Below are positions 52,001 to 64,000 of a stretch of DNA of 64,000 nucleotides, piece after piece. The stretch lies in the NCBI GenBank assembly GCA_017562135.1, contig QEYB01000556.1, positions 248,001 to 312,000 on the forward strand. Direction: 5' to 3'. Source of the stretch: Dipylidium caninum. Taxonomy: Eukaryota; Platyhelminthes; Cestoda; Cyclophyllidea; Dipylidiidae. The number at the start of each line of letters is the position of its first letter. Within the stretch, counting starts at the first letter, position 1. A program made the position numbers and the translations under genes. The notes below the pieces were generated by a model, which was not told where the DNA came from, made no database searches, and was given only the letters and a program-made list of their open reading frames with translations.

Positions 52001-54983
52001 TTTTGCGCACTTTCGCTAATATCTCGACAACCAAAATGTTTCGTGCGCCGGCGGAGCGCTCCCATCTCTATTTCTTGTTAGCTTGGTTTAATGCTGTTGT
52101 GCAGGAGCGCCTTCGTTACGCCCCATTGGGTTGGACCAAGCGATACGAATTTAACGAGTCCGACTTCAAGTCAGCCTCTGATACCATCGACACCTGGGTG
52201 GAAAGCGCCAGCAAAGGCCGCTCCAACCTACCGCCTCATCAGATCCCTTGGTTGGCTATCCGTCAACTCATGTCCCAGTGCATCTATGGCGGTCGTATCG
52301 ATAATGATTTTGACCAAACACTTTTGGACACTTTCCTTTCGCGTCTTTTCACTGAGCGCAGCTTTGATCATGACTTCGTTCTGGTCGAAGAGGTGGACGG
52401 TCAACCAAACAAGCGCATTCTCATCCCAGAGAATACTTCACGCGACGAATTGATAGCCTGGACTAAGAAACTCCCCCCTGTGCAGACCCCATCATGGCTC
52501 GGTCTGCCTAACAATGCGGAGAAAGTGCTTCTTACCAATATGGGTAGAGTCATTTCTTTCCCCTTTTCATATTTGTTAAAATAGAGCCGCTTTTGCCGCA
52601 AAATGTGGTGGTATGGTTTTGCTTTTTGAGTTATTAACAGAGAAACCTGGTTACATACGTCGTGTCATATTAATAGCTGTTGGGTGCTGCTTTATCTTTT
52701 TCGCGTCCCTATTTATTCAGTTACTCGTATCAGCCCCTCGAAAAGTGTCGTAGAAAGTTGACAGTAGTATTCAATGGTAAGTGGATTTCAGCACTAGTGT
52801 ATGTTTTTAACATTTCGGTCCCACCCTTTTTAGCTTCTTCAAACTCTCGAATTTGTCAGTATTTTCTGTCAGCTCAAAAGTTTCCTCAGCTTAACTTTTT
52901 TCTATCAAAATGCTCCTACTCCCATGTTAACCTTTAGCTTGGTTTTTTCATTCAAGCGACTTGTATTCTACTGTAAAACTTGGCCAATCGCATTCTGGCC
53001 CTTTATTGCAACTTAATTCTGTTCAGGAATATTGAGCGGTAGTATGATTGACACCTTTTCCAACTTTTCATGGCAAGCCTCTATTTAGCCTTTAGCCCTC
53101 TATTGTCTCTCGAATGTTCTAGTGGGGAGACTTGTATATTGTATTCAGTAAGAGTTCTTTTTATTACAGCAAATCTTGCGTTTGTTGTTTGTCGTATATC
53201 CCTCTTGTGTTGTGAATTTGGACCTCAATACACCCTTTTATTTGCAGACTATTTCTGTCGTTTAAATGTTGGGCAATAGCCTGTAGTCTATTACCCAAGT
53301 ATGCCCCAAGCACAGCTGCTTTTAGTGTTACTTTTTGAGCTAAAAGCCTCGGCTTTTATTGGAATAGCTTAATAGTGCCTTTGAACGTAGTCTTGCAGTT
53401 TCTTTCAGTACCGATAACATATATGCAGGTCAAGAAATGATTGGGAATCTGCTTAAAATGCAGCAAGCAGTTAGCGCCGACGACTTGTTTTCTTCGGAGG
53501 TCTCCGCGACAACCCTTGCTAAACGCGCTTCCACAGATGAAGGTGACACCAGACCGATTTGGATGAGACAACTTCAAGCCAGTGCTGATACTTGGAAATC
53601 GCTGCTTCCTGATCGTTTGAGGCCCCTAGAGAGGACATCGGAAAATATCGCCGATCCTTTGTTTCGCTGCTTTGATCGAGAAATCAATGTTGGGACTACG
53701 CTCCTCAATGCCGTTCATGACGACCTAGAAAATGTCATCAAGGTATTCATATTCTAAGTCTTATACTTTATGCCAGGTTTTTCTTTCTACAGGTTCCCTA
53801 CGTGATTTATGCATGCAATTTGATTATTACTTTTTTTACATTGTAGATTTAGCGTACTTTGATGCAGTCACAAAATCTTTGTATCTTGACTCGTTTACTT
53901 TTATTTTATGTTTTGAAAACCCTTGCGATGTAAATTGTCGATTGAGGTAGTTTTACTGTGGGAGCAAATTTATTTTGAAAAGTTTTAATATGCGATTTAT
54001 TCTTATAGGTTTGTTCTGGCACAATTAAAGCAACCAACTACCACCGAGATTTAATGTCGGATTTAGCTAAAGGTCTCATACCTGTCTCTTGGCGCCGATA
54101 TTACACGTCCCTTCTACACTAACTGTCATCCAGTGGATCAACGATTTTGCGGCACGCATCCGCCAACTCATAGAGATTTCCGAAGCGGTCTGCTCTGCAG
54201 ACCATGGCAATTTGCTGTCTTTGCGAATCTGGCTCGGTGGACTGTTCATGCCCGAAGCTTATATTACAGCCACGCGACAGGCGGTAGCCCAGACTCATGG
54301 TTGGGCCCTGGAGGAGCTCTTCCTCAACGTAGAACTGGTCATGGACGGACGGATTGAAAAAATACCGCCGCAGTCCTCGGACAACTGCGCCTTTACGATT
54401 ACCGGCCTGCGACTTATGGGCGCCGAACCTGCCGACGCTAAGACCATCCGTCTGTCTCAGTCCATTTTCTGCGAAATGCCCTTCACCATTCTGAGGTGGA
54501 TTCGGTAAGTTTTAATATATCCGGTTATAAATCCATTGTTGCTATTATTCTTTTATTCAGCGCCAATATTTATGCCGTTTACTAGAAATTGTTAATTGTT
54601 ACTTGATTTAGAATCACCCGCCCTTTTAAAGATAACATTCCAGCTACGATCACCATAGATGAGACCGTTTTAATTATGATACGTTTATTCCAACCAATAA
54701 GTGTTATGTGGCAAGGCTTTATTCAAATACTTTTACATATTAGGTTTTGAGCACCAATCCAGTAGTTCTTGCTTCCCTTCCTCTAGCGACCTTTGTTTGC
54801 CTTAAAATTATAGGGTTACAAAGGAAATGCAGGGTCAAATGAACGCGAGTGCCGTAAAACTGCCCGTTTATTTGAATGCTGCCCGTTCCCTGCTGCTCTT
54901 TACCCTCGATCTTCAGACGAAGGAGCCTGGCAGCGAGTTTTATAAACGTGGTGTTGCAATTCTTTCCTCCCCACTTGGATAAA
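34039..54983 (+). CDS. DYNC1H1: Cytoplasmic dynein 1 heavy chain (complete, 33 exons)
   Basis: The motor subunit of cytoplasmic dynein drives minus-end transport on microtubules. Exon starts and ends: 34039-34273, 34305-34392, 34425-34598, 34634-34889, 34959-35587, 35660-35916, 35979-36331, 36402-36661, 37205-37598, 37703-37866, 38391-38621, 38963-39175, 39425-40174, 40483-41384, 41534-41824, 42200-43004, 43072-43244, 43398-43589, 43698-44203, 44393-46892, 47041-47614, 48038-48233, 48432-48549, 48705-48920, 49085-49323, 49505-50122, 50280-50921, 51204-51446, 51588-51908, 51994-52543, 53431-53742, 54009-54504, 54814-54983. The tail, linker, six AAA modules, stalk and C-terminal domain follow the vertebrate cytoplasmic dynein 1 order at high similarity throughout (for example KFGPVV-type block and [13 protein letters not shown] in the tail). 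It is not axonemal and not dynein 2, which lack these tail blocks. Three one-base frame breaks (41715-41717, 49223-49225, 54100-54104) look like missing bases. The start is the ATG opening the exon that aligns with the dynein N-terminus. Confidence 0.97.
34274..34633 (+). other. Cluster of very small introns at the 5' end of the dynein gene
   Basis: Three introns: 34274-34304 (31 nt), 34393-34424 (32 nt) and 34599-34633 (35 nt), each with GT and AG ends and exact phase across the junction. They lie near the lower size limit for spliceosomal introns. Later introns of the same gene range up to about 1.1 kb. Such 5' small introns are known from flatworm genes. Confidence 0.88.
39425..41384 (+). 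other. DYNC1H1: Dynein tail C-terminal part and linker
   Basis: Two long exons carry the helical-bundle tail and the linker that spans the motor ring ([53 protein letters not shown]). The linker lever swings during the power stroke. Conservation is very high here, which helps fix the reading frame upstream of the break at 41715. Confidence 0.9.
42731..42754 (+). other. DYNC1H1: AAA1 Walker A (main ATPase site) of dynein
   Basis: GPAGTGKT is present intact, followed by a Walker B region GCFDEFNR at about 42880-42903. AAA1 is the site whose ATP hydrolysis powers movement in this family, so the motor should be active. Confidence 0.95.
44016..44039 (+). other. DYNC1H1: AAA2 Walker A of dynein
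   Basis: GPSGSGKS, within [23 protein letters not shown]2 binds nucleotide with little or no hydrolysis in dyneins. Confidence 0.92.
45363..45386 (+). other. DYNC1H1: AAA3 Walker A of dynein
   Basis: GPPGSGKT in [15 protein letters not shown]. The following FFCDEINLP is the matching Walker B region. AAA3 is the regulatory ATPase of cytoplasmic dynein and is intact. Confidence 0.93.
46389..46412 (+). other. DYNC1H1: AAA4 Walker A of dynein
   Basis: GISGAGKT in [17 protein letters not shown], followed by FIMDESNV as Walker B. It is conserved as in other cytoplasmic dyneins. Confidence 0.93.
47041..48920 (+). other. DYNC1H1: Dynein stalk coiled coil and microtubule-binding domain
   Basis: Exons 47041-47614 (first stalk helix, [11 protein letters not shown]), 48038-48233 and 48432-48549 (microtubule-binding domain, with [18 protein letters not shown] and [17 protein letters not shown]) and 48705-48920 (return helix, [15 protein letters not shown]). 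This tip contacts tubulin and the coiled coil shifts register to signal to the ring. All blocks are present in order. Confidence 0.93.
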
Positions 54984-57900
54984 ATTTTTTCCCCTTTTTC
55001 CTGACTTCTATACACTTTTTGGAGTTGTATCTTCTCAGCTTTCCACGCTTTTTGAGGTTTGTCATTTCTTTTCACTGCCCCTCCGGATGTTCATCGTGAA
55101 TTCCATGTCCACTCTTCTACTGCTCTTAGTCTCGGTGTTTTTTCACTGAATTAACAAAACAGACCTCTGTTGATTTCATCAGCTCGCACTTTTATCTTTC
55201 TTCTTCCCAACAGAATAATCTCCCCTTCCTTGTTTTTCTCCTCTTCTTAGTAGGCGCAACGACTGCTGCTGGAAGGTCTGTCAGTTCATTGCTAGCTTGT
55301 TATTAGTTCTCATGGAAACCATCAGAGTTGTTTTGTGTATGCTTAAAGACAGTTGGTATGACCGGCTTTGAAGTTTAATCTCTTGACATATGAGCTATTC
55401 CGCTTGACACCCTTTCGAAGTAATGAAGTAGGTCTAATTTATAATATGGATGAGAACGTGGAATTCATAAACTCACTTCTACACAAACTTGCATTTTTCT
55501 TCGAAATTGGAGATTATAAGTTTTAAAAAAATTATGCTCAATAGACACATTTTTGTCGTCTTTTCTGGCTGGAAAGAGATCAGTCATGCTCGATTGTCTT
55601 GGGGACAGCTTAGGAGAATTGGGTCGTTGGTGCCACCTTGCTTGGATGATATTAATAAGAGGTGCAAACGCAATCCTCTGACCCCCTTTGTCTTCTTTGC
55701 CCCATCTGCGCAGTTTGCCTTTGGCCCCGCAGGTCTTGGGAGGTTATGTCGCTAAATTAATATCAGCAGAAATTTATTCCACTGTGACGAAGAGGGATCC
55801 CAATTTCTTCCCTTGGGTTTCAAGCCTATGCTTTGCAATGGATGCCAGAATGTGAGTCTTTCGCGCTTTTGCATAGCTATCAGTAGAGAGAGGAGTATAT
55901 CGGGCTTCGGTGAATTGCAAGACGGCTCAGAAAATGCTCACTTTAGGTTATAACTTAATAATGTCGGATTCCATGGAAAACTAATGGCTCCTCGTTACAT
56001 TCGAAGTATAGTTTGTCGTGCAAGCCATTTGTTGGGGATTTGGGGTTGATGACCTAGGGTCTTGGTTTGAGGCTAAATTTTTCTTTAACTTCAATAAAAG
56101 AAACATTTTTGTGTACATAAGAACCGTTTTAACTGTGGTCGGTTGGGAAGAGAGCAAAGTTGCGTGAGCAACTACAAGACAGAATGACCACTGGGTTCCA
56201 CAGTGATCACGCGCTCAGCGATTATTTCGAGGCTCCATGTGCGGAGTCTATGCTTCTTGCTACTCGTCTAAATAAACTTGTACCAAGTGGAAAATGCTAA
56301 GTCAGCAAACTAGTAAAGGCGGGGCTGATAAATTCTTCAATCGCAGATCTAGTGGCCATTACGGGTGACAGCAGCGCGCAGCACCACCACCATCTCCTCT
56401 GCTTGGATGGCCGCCTGTGAAACAGTTTGGGTCATTTATCCGTTCATTCATCCACTCACCTTTACCTAAGTAGGTTTCGCGCATACCCGGTCCGACTGCG
56501 TTCATGTGAGATGATGCGGCGCACTTCTTCTGTGGTCAAAGAGCGCCACCTTCTGGCATTTAGCGCTTTACGCGACCGCCCAGCAATGCCGGGGTGTGTT
56601 GCGCCGGGCCCGCTGCCAAAGTGCGCGGCAGACGCTGGAATTGTCTTGCCTCCGAGGCTCAAGTGAAAGACCCTTCCCTGGGCTGTTGCCCTTTTCTCCC
56701 ACTCCATTGTGAGGAACTTCGATTCAAAAAATTGTGCATTGCCATTTCAGCTGCGAGCAATTGCGTCGACTCGGAAACCTACGTCCTGATTTTGATCACG
56801 TGTCGACAGTAGTGAGATCAGCGCTTATAAATAATCTTATCAGCCCAGGGATCCGAAACCACGCACACTAGCCCCGGTCGGCACCAACGCCACGGCCAAA
56901 CCCTTGTTTAAGGCGAGGAGAAAACATTGATGGCTGTGTCCGTTTTCAGCGGAGAGAATCGGTTTTAATGGCGACGTCACAGCTTTGAGTTTGTCGAAAG
57001 GGCGAGACACGGAGCTGAGGATTATGTCTCTCAATTAGGAATCGACTCTCACTGTCCTATTCCAAATTTCTGGGCCTTGTTATGAATAACTGCTACTCTA
57101 ATGCAATTGATGAAGACGAGTAAAACCCTTGCTATTTGCCCATACAATGAATGGGGTTCGTTTCCATAACGATCTGACTATTTCCAGCGGACAATGACAC
57201 GCCTATCCGCCACATCGCCACGGCCCCGCTGTCGGCGGGTCGTGTGACATGCTGGACACAGGCAGACGACGAGCCGCCATGCACCCCCCGCCACCTCCTA
57301 GGCCATCAGCACGGACCAGTGTCTCGAGCCCAAGGACTTACGTACCTCAACTCGTCAGCCCCCTACTTATTCCCGCATATTGGGAAAATTTCATTAGTCC
57401 ATCCAAACGGACTGCAAGTAACTAAACTAATGTGTATTATGAGGGGCCATGCCCTGGGTAAGCACACACGATCACACTTTACACGGCCACTTTCTGCACT
57501 CCTACTTTTGCTTCATTTCAGAATCATCTTCTCACTCCGCCACTTTTACTGATGTTTTCTGCTCCTACCCTTTAACTTGTTCTCACATACCACTCTTATT
57601 CGCGCTAACGGTGGATGGTTGTTGGTAGGAGGTAGACCTCCTGAACATCGTAGATATGTGCTAGTTTTACAGGTCATAGCTCCCCCCTTCCTCGCCAATT
57701 TGCCTCAATTCGCCCACCTTCACGTAATGTCTACACGACTCCTATGTAAGGGCTTTTTTACATCACTTGATTCCTGGCAAAACTTTTGCCAGAAGAGTCC
57801 AGTGTCGACGACCTCGGAGCATAGGCAATATCCTGACGACCGTGTTTTGCCACCGCAACAGGATGACCAGAACGAGATTTCACCCTAAAAGCTTTTTCAA

Positions 57901-58772
57901 CACGGCTGCTGCGTGGCCACTGGCAAGAATTGTGCTTAGACGGGCACACGAGGCGCACGAACACTTGCATTTGGGCTTAAGCAGGACCAGTCACAAGTTG
58001 CCCTTTATTAAAGATGCAAAACCGGCCTCTGAAGGCGGGTCCGCAGTGCGACCGATTTTCGAGGCTCTTGAGAAAATTTTACTGCCCGAGGATGGGTGCG
58101 AAGTTCACCGTACCGTCCCCCAAGTAAGATAGAAATGCTTTCAGCATTCATACCACATATAGTTACTTGAGTATTTGAAATAAATTGGTAACGCTGTTCA
58201 CCTTCATTTGAGGTGGCCTGTTTTCTAACAAAGTATGTGGCTCAAAACTTTTTAAATAGAACTTATTTTTCCTGTGGGTCATTTGTACTAACTGCCAAGG
58301 CAATAGTAGTGTGCTCTCGCAGACAGTCAGCAAACTAACTGCTTGATTGGTAGTTCTTCCGCTCTCTCTTTCCCTCTCTCCCTCTCTGTTTCACGGTGTA
58401 TGATCGCATCATAGAAAAACGCCGAAGTCCTCCCGAATTGTCGGTATTCGCGCTAAGAAGTGGGTGCCTTTTTTCAGTTGCTGACTTGAACAGATATTTC
58501 AGTCTTCTTTCGACTGCCCCTTCGGAGGGAATCCTATTTCCCACGAGTGGAACAGGCCGCCTGCCGCTGAGAGGAGGGCGGTCGCCGGTCGAGCCTTTGC
58601 GTGTTCACGAGAACAGCAGGGTGCTGCGCACGGCGGCGTGGCCGCACCTCCGCGCGCCGAGTGCACACACCGCACGGCCCTTCTGTCTGTGGCGTCTCGT
58701 TCATTCGTCGTTGGGCGCCTGCACACACCGACACGCAAGTTCACATTCAATGTGTCAGAGCAGAGATCAGAG
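54984..58772. other. Spacer downstream of dynein
   Basis: About 3.8 kb. It begins with the dynein 3' UTR. Frames such as 57767-58132 end at a good donor-like GTAAGA but have no acceptor, partner or homology, so they are not called. A GC-rich stretch at about 58530-58700 and a CT-rich run at 58361-58388 precede the next gene. Confidence 0.5.
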
Positions 58773-61404
58773 ATGCCCAAACCGCACCACTGCGGTCGAC
58801 GCTTGTTGCGGTGGATTATGCTCCCAGTGCTCCTCCTCCTTCTTGCCCTCTCGGCACCGGTTAAAACAACTCACTCTGCCATGGGCTACCTGACCCTGGG
58901 CCGGCGGGTAAGGCAAGAGGCCATTGAACACCCCTTCATCCTCTTATTCCTCGTAAACTACACCTCTCCCTCCTTCAAATGGTAATTTTCGCATTTATTT
59001 TACCAAATTGAAGGCGTTTAAATTATCACGTGGTGGACACTCGCTTGCAGCCAACTTTGAACGCATTCCTATTCACTTTAAACGTATCCCATGTTTGCTA
59101 CCAGAGTGTCAGACCGCAACCATCCATCCGATCTCCTTCATCCTCAAGTTTATATGGAGGCTAAAATCCGAAATGGCGTCTACGACGCTCAAGTATCTCC
59201 TAACGATGCAATTTAAGCTCACTTCAGTGAGGAGAGGAGAAATAAACTATTGTTACCGTTTAACGTAACGTCAGTGTCCCAGGCTAGCGATAAGATAAAC
59301 AACACCCTAAAATAAAAGTGGAATGCAGATGAACTTAGCATGCGTTCACGAGTGCGATCCTCAGAACCCAGAGAAGCGGTTCGAAGTAGGCATGGCACTT
59401 GGAGCATTTTTGTTTTTACACCTAACCAGCTTTACGGCAGGAACGATGAGCCGCTTGCCTGCACTATAATATGTGCATGCCTGTGCTTGTGATTAGTTCA
59501 GGACTTAATGGATTTGTGTTTCTTGCCGAACGCTTTTCCTCAGGGTATCCGTTTTCCATGCGCTTGGCTTGAACGAGACGGTTTTTTCGATCCGCGAAAC
59601 AGCTTTGTCTCAAAAACAACCTTCGTACAAAGTCGGTCCCAGTGCCAGGGCAGAGGCCACTGTGATATGAGTTGGCTTCCTATCAATTCGGCCCACGCCC
59701 TCACCTTTAAACTCATCGGCACAGACGGTAAGTCCCGTGGCTACCCACTCGAAAGTATTAAACATTTCGTGCTTTTGAAAGCTTATCAGAATTTGAATTT
59801 CCCCAGGGTGCAGGTTTATCATGGAAAATTCCTAAACGAAAAGGTTACTCTGGGACCCGAGCCAGGGATTGTCCACAAAATCTAGCGTTGATCCGAGGCT
59901 CCCCACAAGTCAAATCCAGCCAACCTAAACTCGCATTGTTCTGTTGGCTGGCCTTTTGTCCGGCACAACATTATGCTGCTTAGTTGACTTTATACTTATG
60001 CCGAGTCGATGGCGATATGGCACGGATCGAAGGGAATTGTTTACGATATGTTTTTAAATCTGCTGTGATTTTCCGGTGGTAGGTGATTTATCTGCGTGAC
60101 ATCCATACACACCGTCCCGCCCGACTTAACACCAAAACACTTCTCCTTGCTTATTGGTCCCACACGTTAAAAATGGCAGGGGTAATGCAGGAGCATATTG
60201 TAAAAAAATAAGTTTCCATAGGCTGAAAAAGTTGTGTTCAGGAAATTTTGGTTATTCCGTCATTTTGACAGTCATGCGTGAAGCGCCACGCTGTGTTGTC
60301 CCAAAAACGATCTCGGTCCTTTTAATAAACCGTCGGGGTGGGGAGGGAAGGGAGTGAGTCGCGTTTTTTTCAGCCATTTGACCGCTATTTGTTTACGTGC
60401 AATCGTTTGGTAAAGGACAACTCCACAAGTTGGGATGGCTATTATACGTCAGAGGAATGAGGAGAGAAGCGGATTCTGAAATTCATCCTCCGAGCAGGGC
60501 AGAGAGCCCCTATGGAAATTGCGATTAGTGCGAAATAACGGGCGTGGGTTACACGGCATTTGTTACTAAATGCCAATCTGCCTTTTAACGCTGCTAATAA
60601 TGATGTATGGAACTTTAATTATGAGGATATAAAGTTGGTTAAATAACTGGGAAACTTGGCAGTTTCTGTAATTGCCTGAGGCTGCAGCATCAAAGGACTA
60701 TTATTTTAAGATCCGACAGTTTCTCCGGTAAGAAATGGTCCGAGAGGTTGGCAAGTGCGTAGCGCTACTTACTCAGTCGCGCCCATTTGGGTAGTTGGCA
60801 TCTCCCACAGTAGGAACAGTGTTATTAGGATCATGGTTACTAGGCGTGGGTGAAAGCTGACCAGTGCCCGCGAATGCTGGAGCAAAGCAGTCTTCCGGAG
60901 GCGCGGTAGATTGCTCAATCGCGGTTTACACACACTTCAGTGCAATGCAACCCGCGTGCTTCAGTTGTACTGAAATGTTTGCCAGTAACGGCATTTTGTG
61001 TTGTTGCTCGTACAGATATGCACGACTACCAATTTCAAGCGCACTTTTGCAAGCCTGTGTACGAAGCTCAGCACCTCCATTGCACCAAGCAGGAGGGAGA
61101 GGTGGCCTTTACAATGCGACAGATAGGCACTTGGTTGACGCTCTCGAATGTCTTCTGCCGCTGCACCCAACCAGCTGAGGTCACTTCAATCAGCTATACC
61201 CGCGGTATCAAACCAACTGACATTGCCTTCAGAGGGGTCTTTTACGAAATGACCTGTGCGCCCATGGTAGGTGGCTGCACAAAAATGACCAAAAGACAAA
61301 TCGTCTTAGCAGAAAATAGTTTAGAGTTTATCAGCTTTGCAGACTCTATGCACGCCTGCCTCAACTCTAAACGGGTCGCAATAACCATGTCTGAATGCTT
61401 CTAG
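58773..61404 (+). CDS. Secreted Cys-rich protein of unknown family
   Basis: Three exons join in phase: 58773-58907, 59544-59727 and 61016-61404 (TAG), giving 235 residues. The first exon gives a short basic N-terminus and then IMLPVLLLLLALSAP, a strong signal peptide core with likely cleavage near Ala28-Thr33. The mature part has 11 Cys, including one C-x-C (FCRC), with the last near the C-terminus (MSECF). Donors GTAAGG and GTAAGT and pyrimidine-rich acceptors are good, and each junction keeps phase (0 and 1). No catalytic motif, repeat or transmembrane segment is seen after the signal. A disulfide-bonded extracellular ligand, antagonist or matrix protein is conceivable, but I do not recognise the family. 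An upstream exon is possible but not required. Confidence 0.6.
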
Positions 61405-64000
61405 ATGCATGTGTTTCGGTGGTGCATAATTTCTTCACTGTCCTACCATTATTGCATTAAACCACATTACTTAAGAATGCAGTAATGAAATCCCCCATTG
61501 TCACCGAGGTTCACTTACAACCCATATATTCGCTTGTTTGTAGAGGGAATGCAGAAAGGATGAGAGCTGTTACATAGAAACACCGAACAGTGACGGTCTC
61601 CTCTATGGCGGCAAGGTGATGTGTTTATGTCCCCAGAAGACATTCTGTCCCATTTACTTTATTGGGAAGAAACGCTTTCCCTTCGTGGACAGCCAACAGA
61701 GGATCACGCACTACGGAGTAAAATGTAAAAAACGCTCTTATTAGGTGGTAAATGTGGGCTCTGAAACATCACAACAAATCCACTCTTCTACGAACTCGCA
61801 TTCCTTTTTGCTTCCATCAACGTCCAATTTTGGGTTGATTTCCTGCTCATTATTTACTGTGGACATAAATCTTTTCACCACATTGCAAATTTCGGAAAAT
61901 ACATTGGAAGAGCATTCGCGCGGATCAACAGATCCCATCATCGAGAAAAAAATAGGTTGTTTAAGGTGTTAATATGTTAGGAGTTTCTGGGCAAAAGATC
62001 CCAGGCTATCTTGCAACCATTGGTTAACTCCTATACTGGATCACACAGTCCCTGTGCCGACTTGGGGAAGAGGAAGGATCCATAGATAGGGGAACAATTA
62101 CCCCGTCGGGGAGTAATGAGACAAAGGTAAAAGTTGCAGACACAGTTGGGATGCACAAGATAGCGGCTGCGGTGGTTTTGCGCAAGCATTAGAAGGCTGA
62201 TTTGGGTTTAGAACTAGCCCTCTGATGCGCAGTAAAGAGCTAAAGCTCAAAAATACGCCCGAAATATCAATGCGTTCCAATTAACGCATTTTCACACTCT
62301 AAAATCCTGATTTGAATGGACCTGAATGTTACAAACCTTTTAAGAGCGTCGCGAAGCATCACGGATCGTTGCCATTGCCAAACCGGCGCCCCCAGACTTG
62401 GCTCTAATCCCACTGCCGTGTTATCTCCATATCATAAAATGAATGTCAATCCAACCGACCCGATTGGGGTGACCTTTAATTAAAACTTCAAGCTTCTCAC
62501 CTTTTTTCGTATTCGAGAAATGAACACGAGCTTCAGGGGTGTCACCTCGCCTCACGGGTCATTACAAGTCAATGCCTCTTTCATAAACCGGAAAAAGTTG
62601 TCGAGTTCCTTTTGAGAATGCAATTTATTGTCTAGTGTTTCCGTGGACTGGAAGTATTCGGGTCCTGAAACAAGATAGCCTTACAGTGACCACGTTTATT
62701 CCATTCCAGTACTTATCACTTCGCGGAGCTCTAAGCTAGCAGTGGCTCACTTTATGGACATTCATCAAGTCTAATGACGCAACAGCCACAGACTGAGGAA
62801 TTAGCAACTCGGACTAGGGCTGTGTTAGCAAAATTTATTGCCGTCACTGATTAACACGAGTGAATAAATGTCCTATCGGTCTCGGCCTCACATACAGTAA
62901 ATGACGCAGATCCTGCAAAAATTTGAATCAAACGCCACAGCGACGCAAGAAGCAGGCCGTGCAACGTCCATGCACATCATGAACACCTCCCCAATCCCAG
63001 AAAACGGTGATTCATTAACAGAGAATCGTAATTCATCGCGCCTTGTGAGTCCAAATAGCCACCAACCTGGCCGCACACCGCCACGTCACTCGGAAATGGC
63101 GCTCATGTTCAGATGGTTAACGTGTTGATCGCCCTCCATCTTGAAACAGGAGAGGCTGATCAACTGCAAATTACACTGCAAAGCGGCCTTGCACCCACTT
63201 ACCGTTCAGCATTAGCAGCCAATGCTAAAGACCGTAACAACAACCATGGCAAATATCTAATTTATTATTGCATGTGAACTTCCTGATAGTCTTCATCCAG
63301 TTAGTGTATACAACCACACGGGAAGACGAAACTATCGGACGGGGAGCTCAAAACAATCCCACAAGACCATGGATGTTGGATGCAGGAAGGTAACACCTAT
63401 TGCCTTCACGACCAAAACGCTAATCGAAGTGAGTACCCACTGAAAGTGGCAGCGGGTGACAAGCGCCAGCAGCGCCTCGATTCCTATCGGTGATTTCAGT
63501 GAAATCATTGTCCAAATCATCCTCACCCAACTTCTGCATCTAATGCCTCAGTAAAAAAATGAGGACGACTGCAGCAAATGCAACCGGGTACCAATTCGCC
63601 AGTCGGACGGAATTACCGTGATAACAGCCGTCAACATGAGACAATCAGATAGCGACTGCGAATCGAGTGCACACAACACCAAATAGCAGATAGGGTTTAG
63701 GGACTTGCTGACTAAAGAGAAAAGTATTTAGCACGGATCAAATCTAGTGCGGATTACAGATGAACAAACAAGGAACCCTTCCAAAGCTACTGGCATTTGA
63801 CCACTCGCTAAGTTCGTGTAATACGACACAGCAGCTACATGAATAAACGTCAAATGGAAATCAAATCCACATCAAACCCTCCGCTACCCTCCGCTAGTCA
63901 ATTCCCTCATTCCATTAACCGATTTAAATGTACTCTAGCCTACCGAGATAGCTCCAAGATACTGAGCCACCACAGGTGACTGCCAAGGCATTCTCATTTG
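61405..64000. other. Right-end region, no firm gene
   Basis: Two short frames look mildly protein-like: 61741-61941 minus (66 codons, four Cys, acidic) and 62901-63128 plus (Ser/Asn/Pro-rich). Neither has splice partners or homology. No repeat or RNA gene was recognised. Confidence 0.45.

Noticed and set aside
57767..58132. Open frame ending at a good donor-like GTAAGA
   Set aside because: No acceptor or partner exon in phase was found, and the region is GC-rich, which favours long chance frames.
61741..61941. 66-codon acidic minus-strand frame with four Cys
   Set aside because: It is short and has no recognisable partner exon or family, so I kept it only as a mention.
1..64000. Search by eye for tRNA T-loop patterns, CRISPR-like repeats and transposase motifs
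   Set aside because: No T-loop signature with a foldable partner, no regular spaced repeats and no DDE or reverse-transcriptase motifs were seen. This is not a substitute for a computed scan.

Overview
The window is eukaryotic nuclear DNA from an invertebrate, most likely a parasitic flatworm (tapeworm-like). The genes are intron-split with GT/AG junctions, several introns near the 5' end of the dynein gene are only 31-35 nt long (a platyhelminth habit), spacers between genes run to several kb, and every recognisable protein is an animal-type protein clearly diverged from its vertebrate counterpart. I see no rRNA, tRNA, CRISPR array, transposase or viral gene. The organism is an inference from gene structure and was not tested by search.

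Layout: (1) 317-4764, plus strand: the 3' part of SMG6 (EST1A), the endonuclease of nonsense-mediated mRNA decay, ending in a PIN domain with its three acidic residues intact. (2) 5167-6958, plus: COPS5/CSN5, the JAMM deneddylase of the COP9 signalosome, complete in five exons. (3) 6959-12674: spacer with only weak small-gene candidates. (4) 12675-20593, minus: a class IIa histone deacetylase (HDAC4/5/7/9 type) with MEF2-binding motif, three 14-3-3 serine motifs, catalytic domain and export-signal-like tail; it keeps the catalytic Tyr that vertebrate class IIa enzymes have lost. (5) 20594-27326: about 6.7 kb with one possible lone exon and a 15-bp hairpin. (6) 27327-31310, plus: a PLP-dependent class V aminotransferase / cysteine-desulfurase-like enzyme in nine exons. 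(7) 34039-54983, plus: the whole cytoplasmic dynein 1 heavy chain in 33 exons. (8) 58773-61404, plus: an unrecognised secreted Cys-rich protein in three exons. (9) 61405-64000: nothing firm.

The genes are independent housekeeping or regulatory genes (RNA decay, ubiquitin-like control, chromatin, PLP metabolism, microtubule transport) and not a cluster with a shared task. Two points stand out. First, three single-base frame breaks lie inside conserved dynein exons and one in the aminotransferase; each is repaired by one added base, so the sequence probably carries uncorrected one-base deletions and automatic gene models here are likely to be split or truncated. Second, the secreted Cys-rich gene fits together in phase across three exons and belongs to no family I can name. 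I did not find a new multi-gene system.
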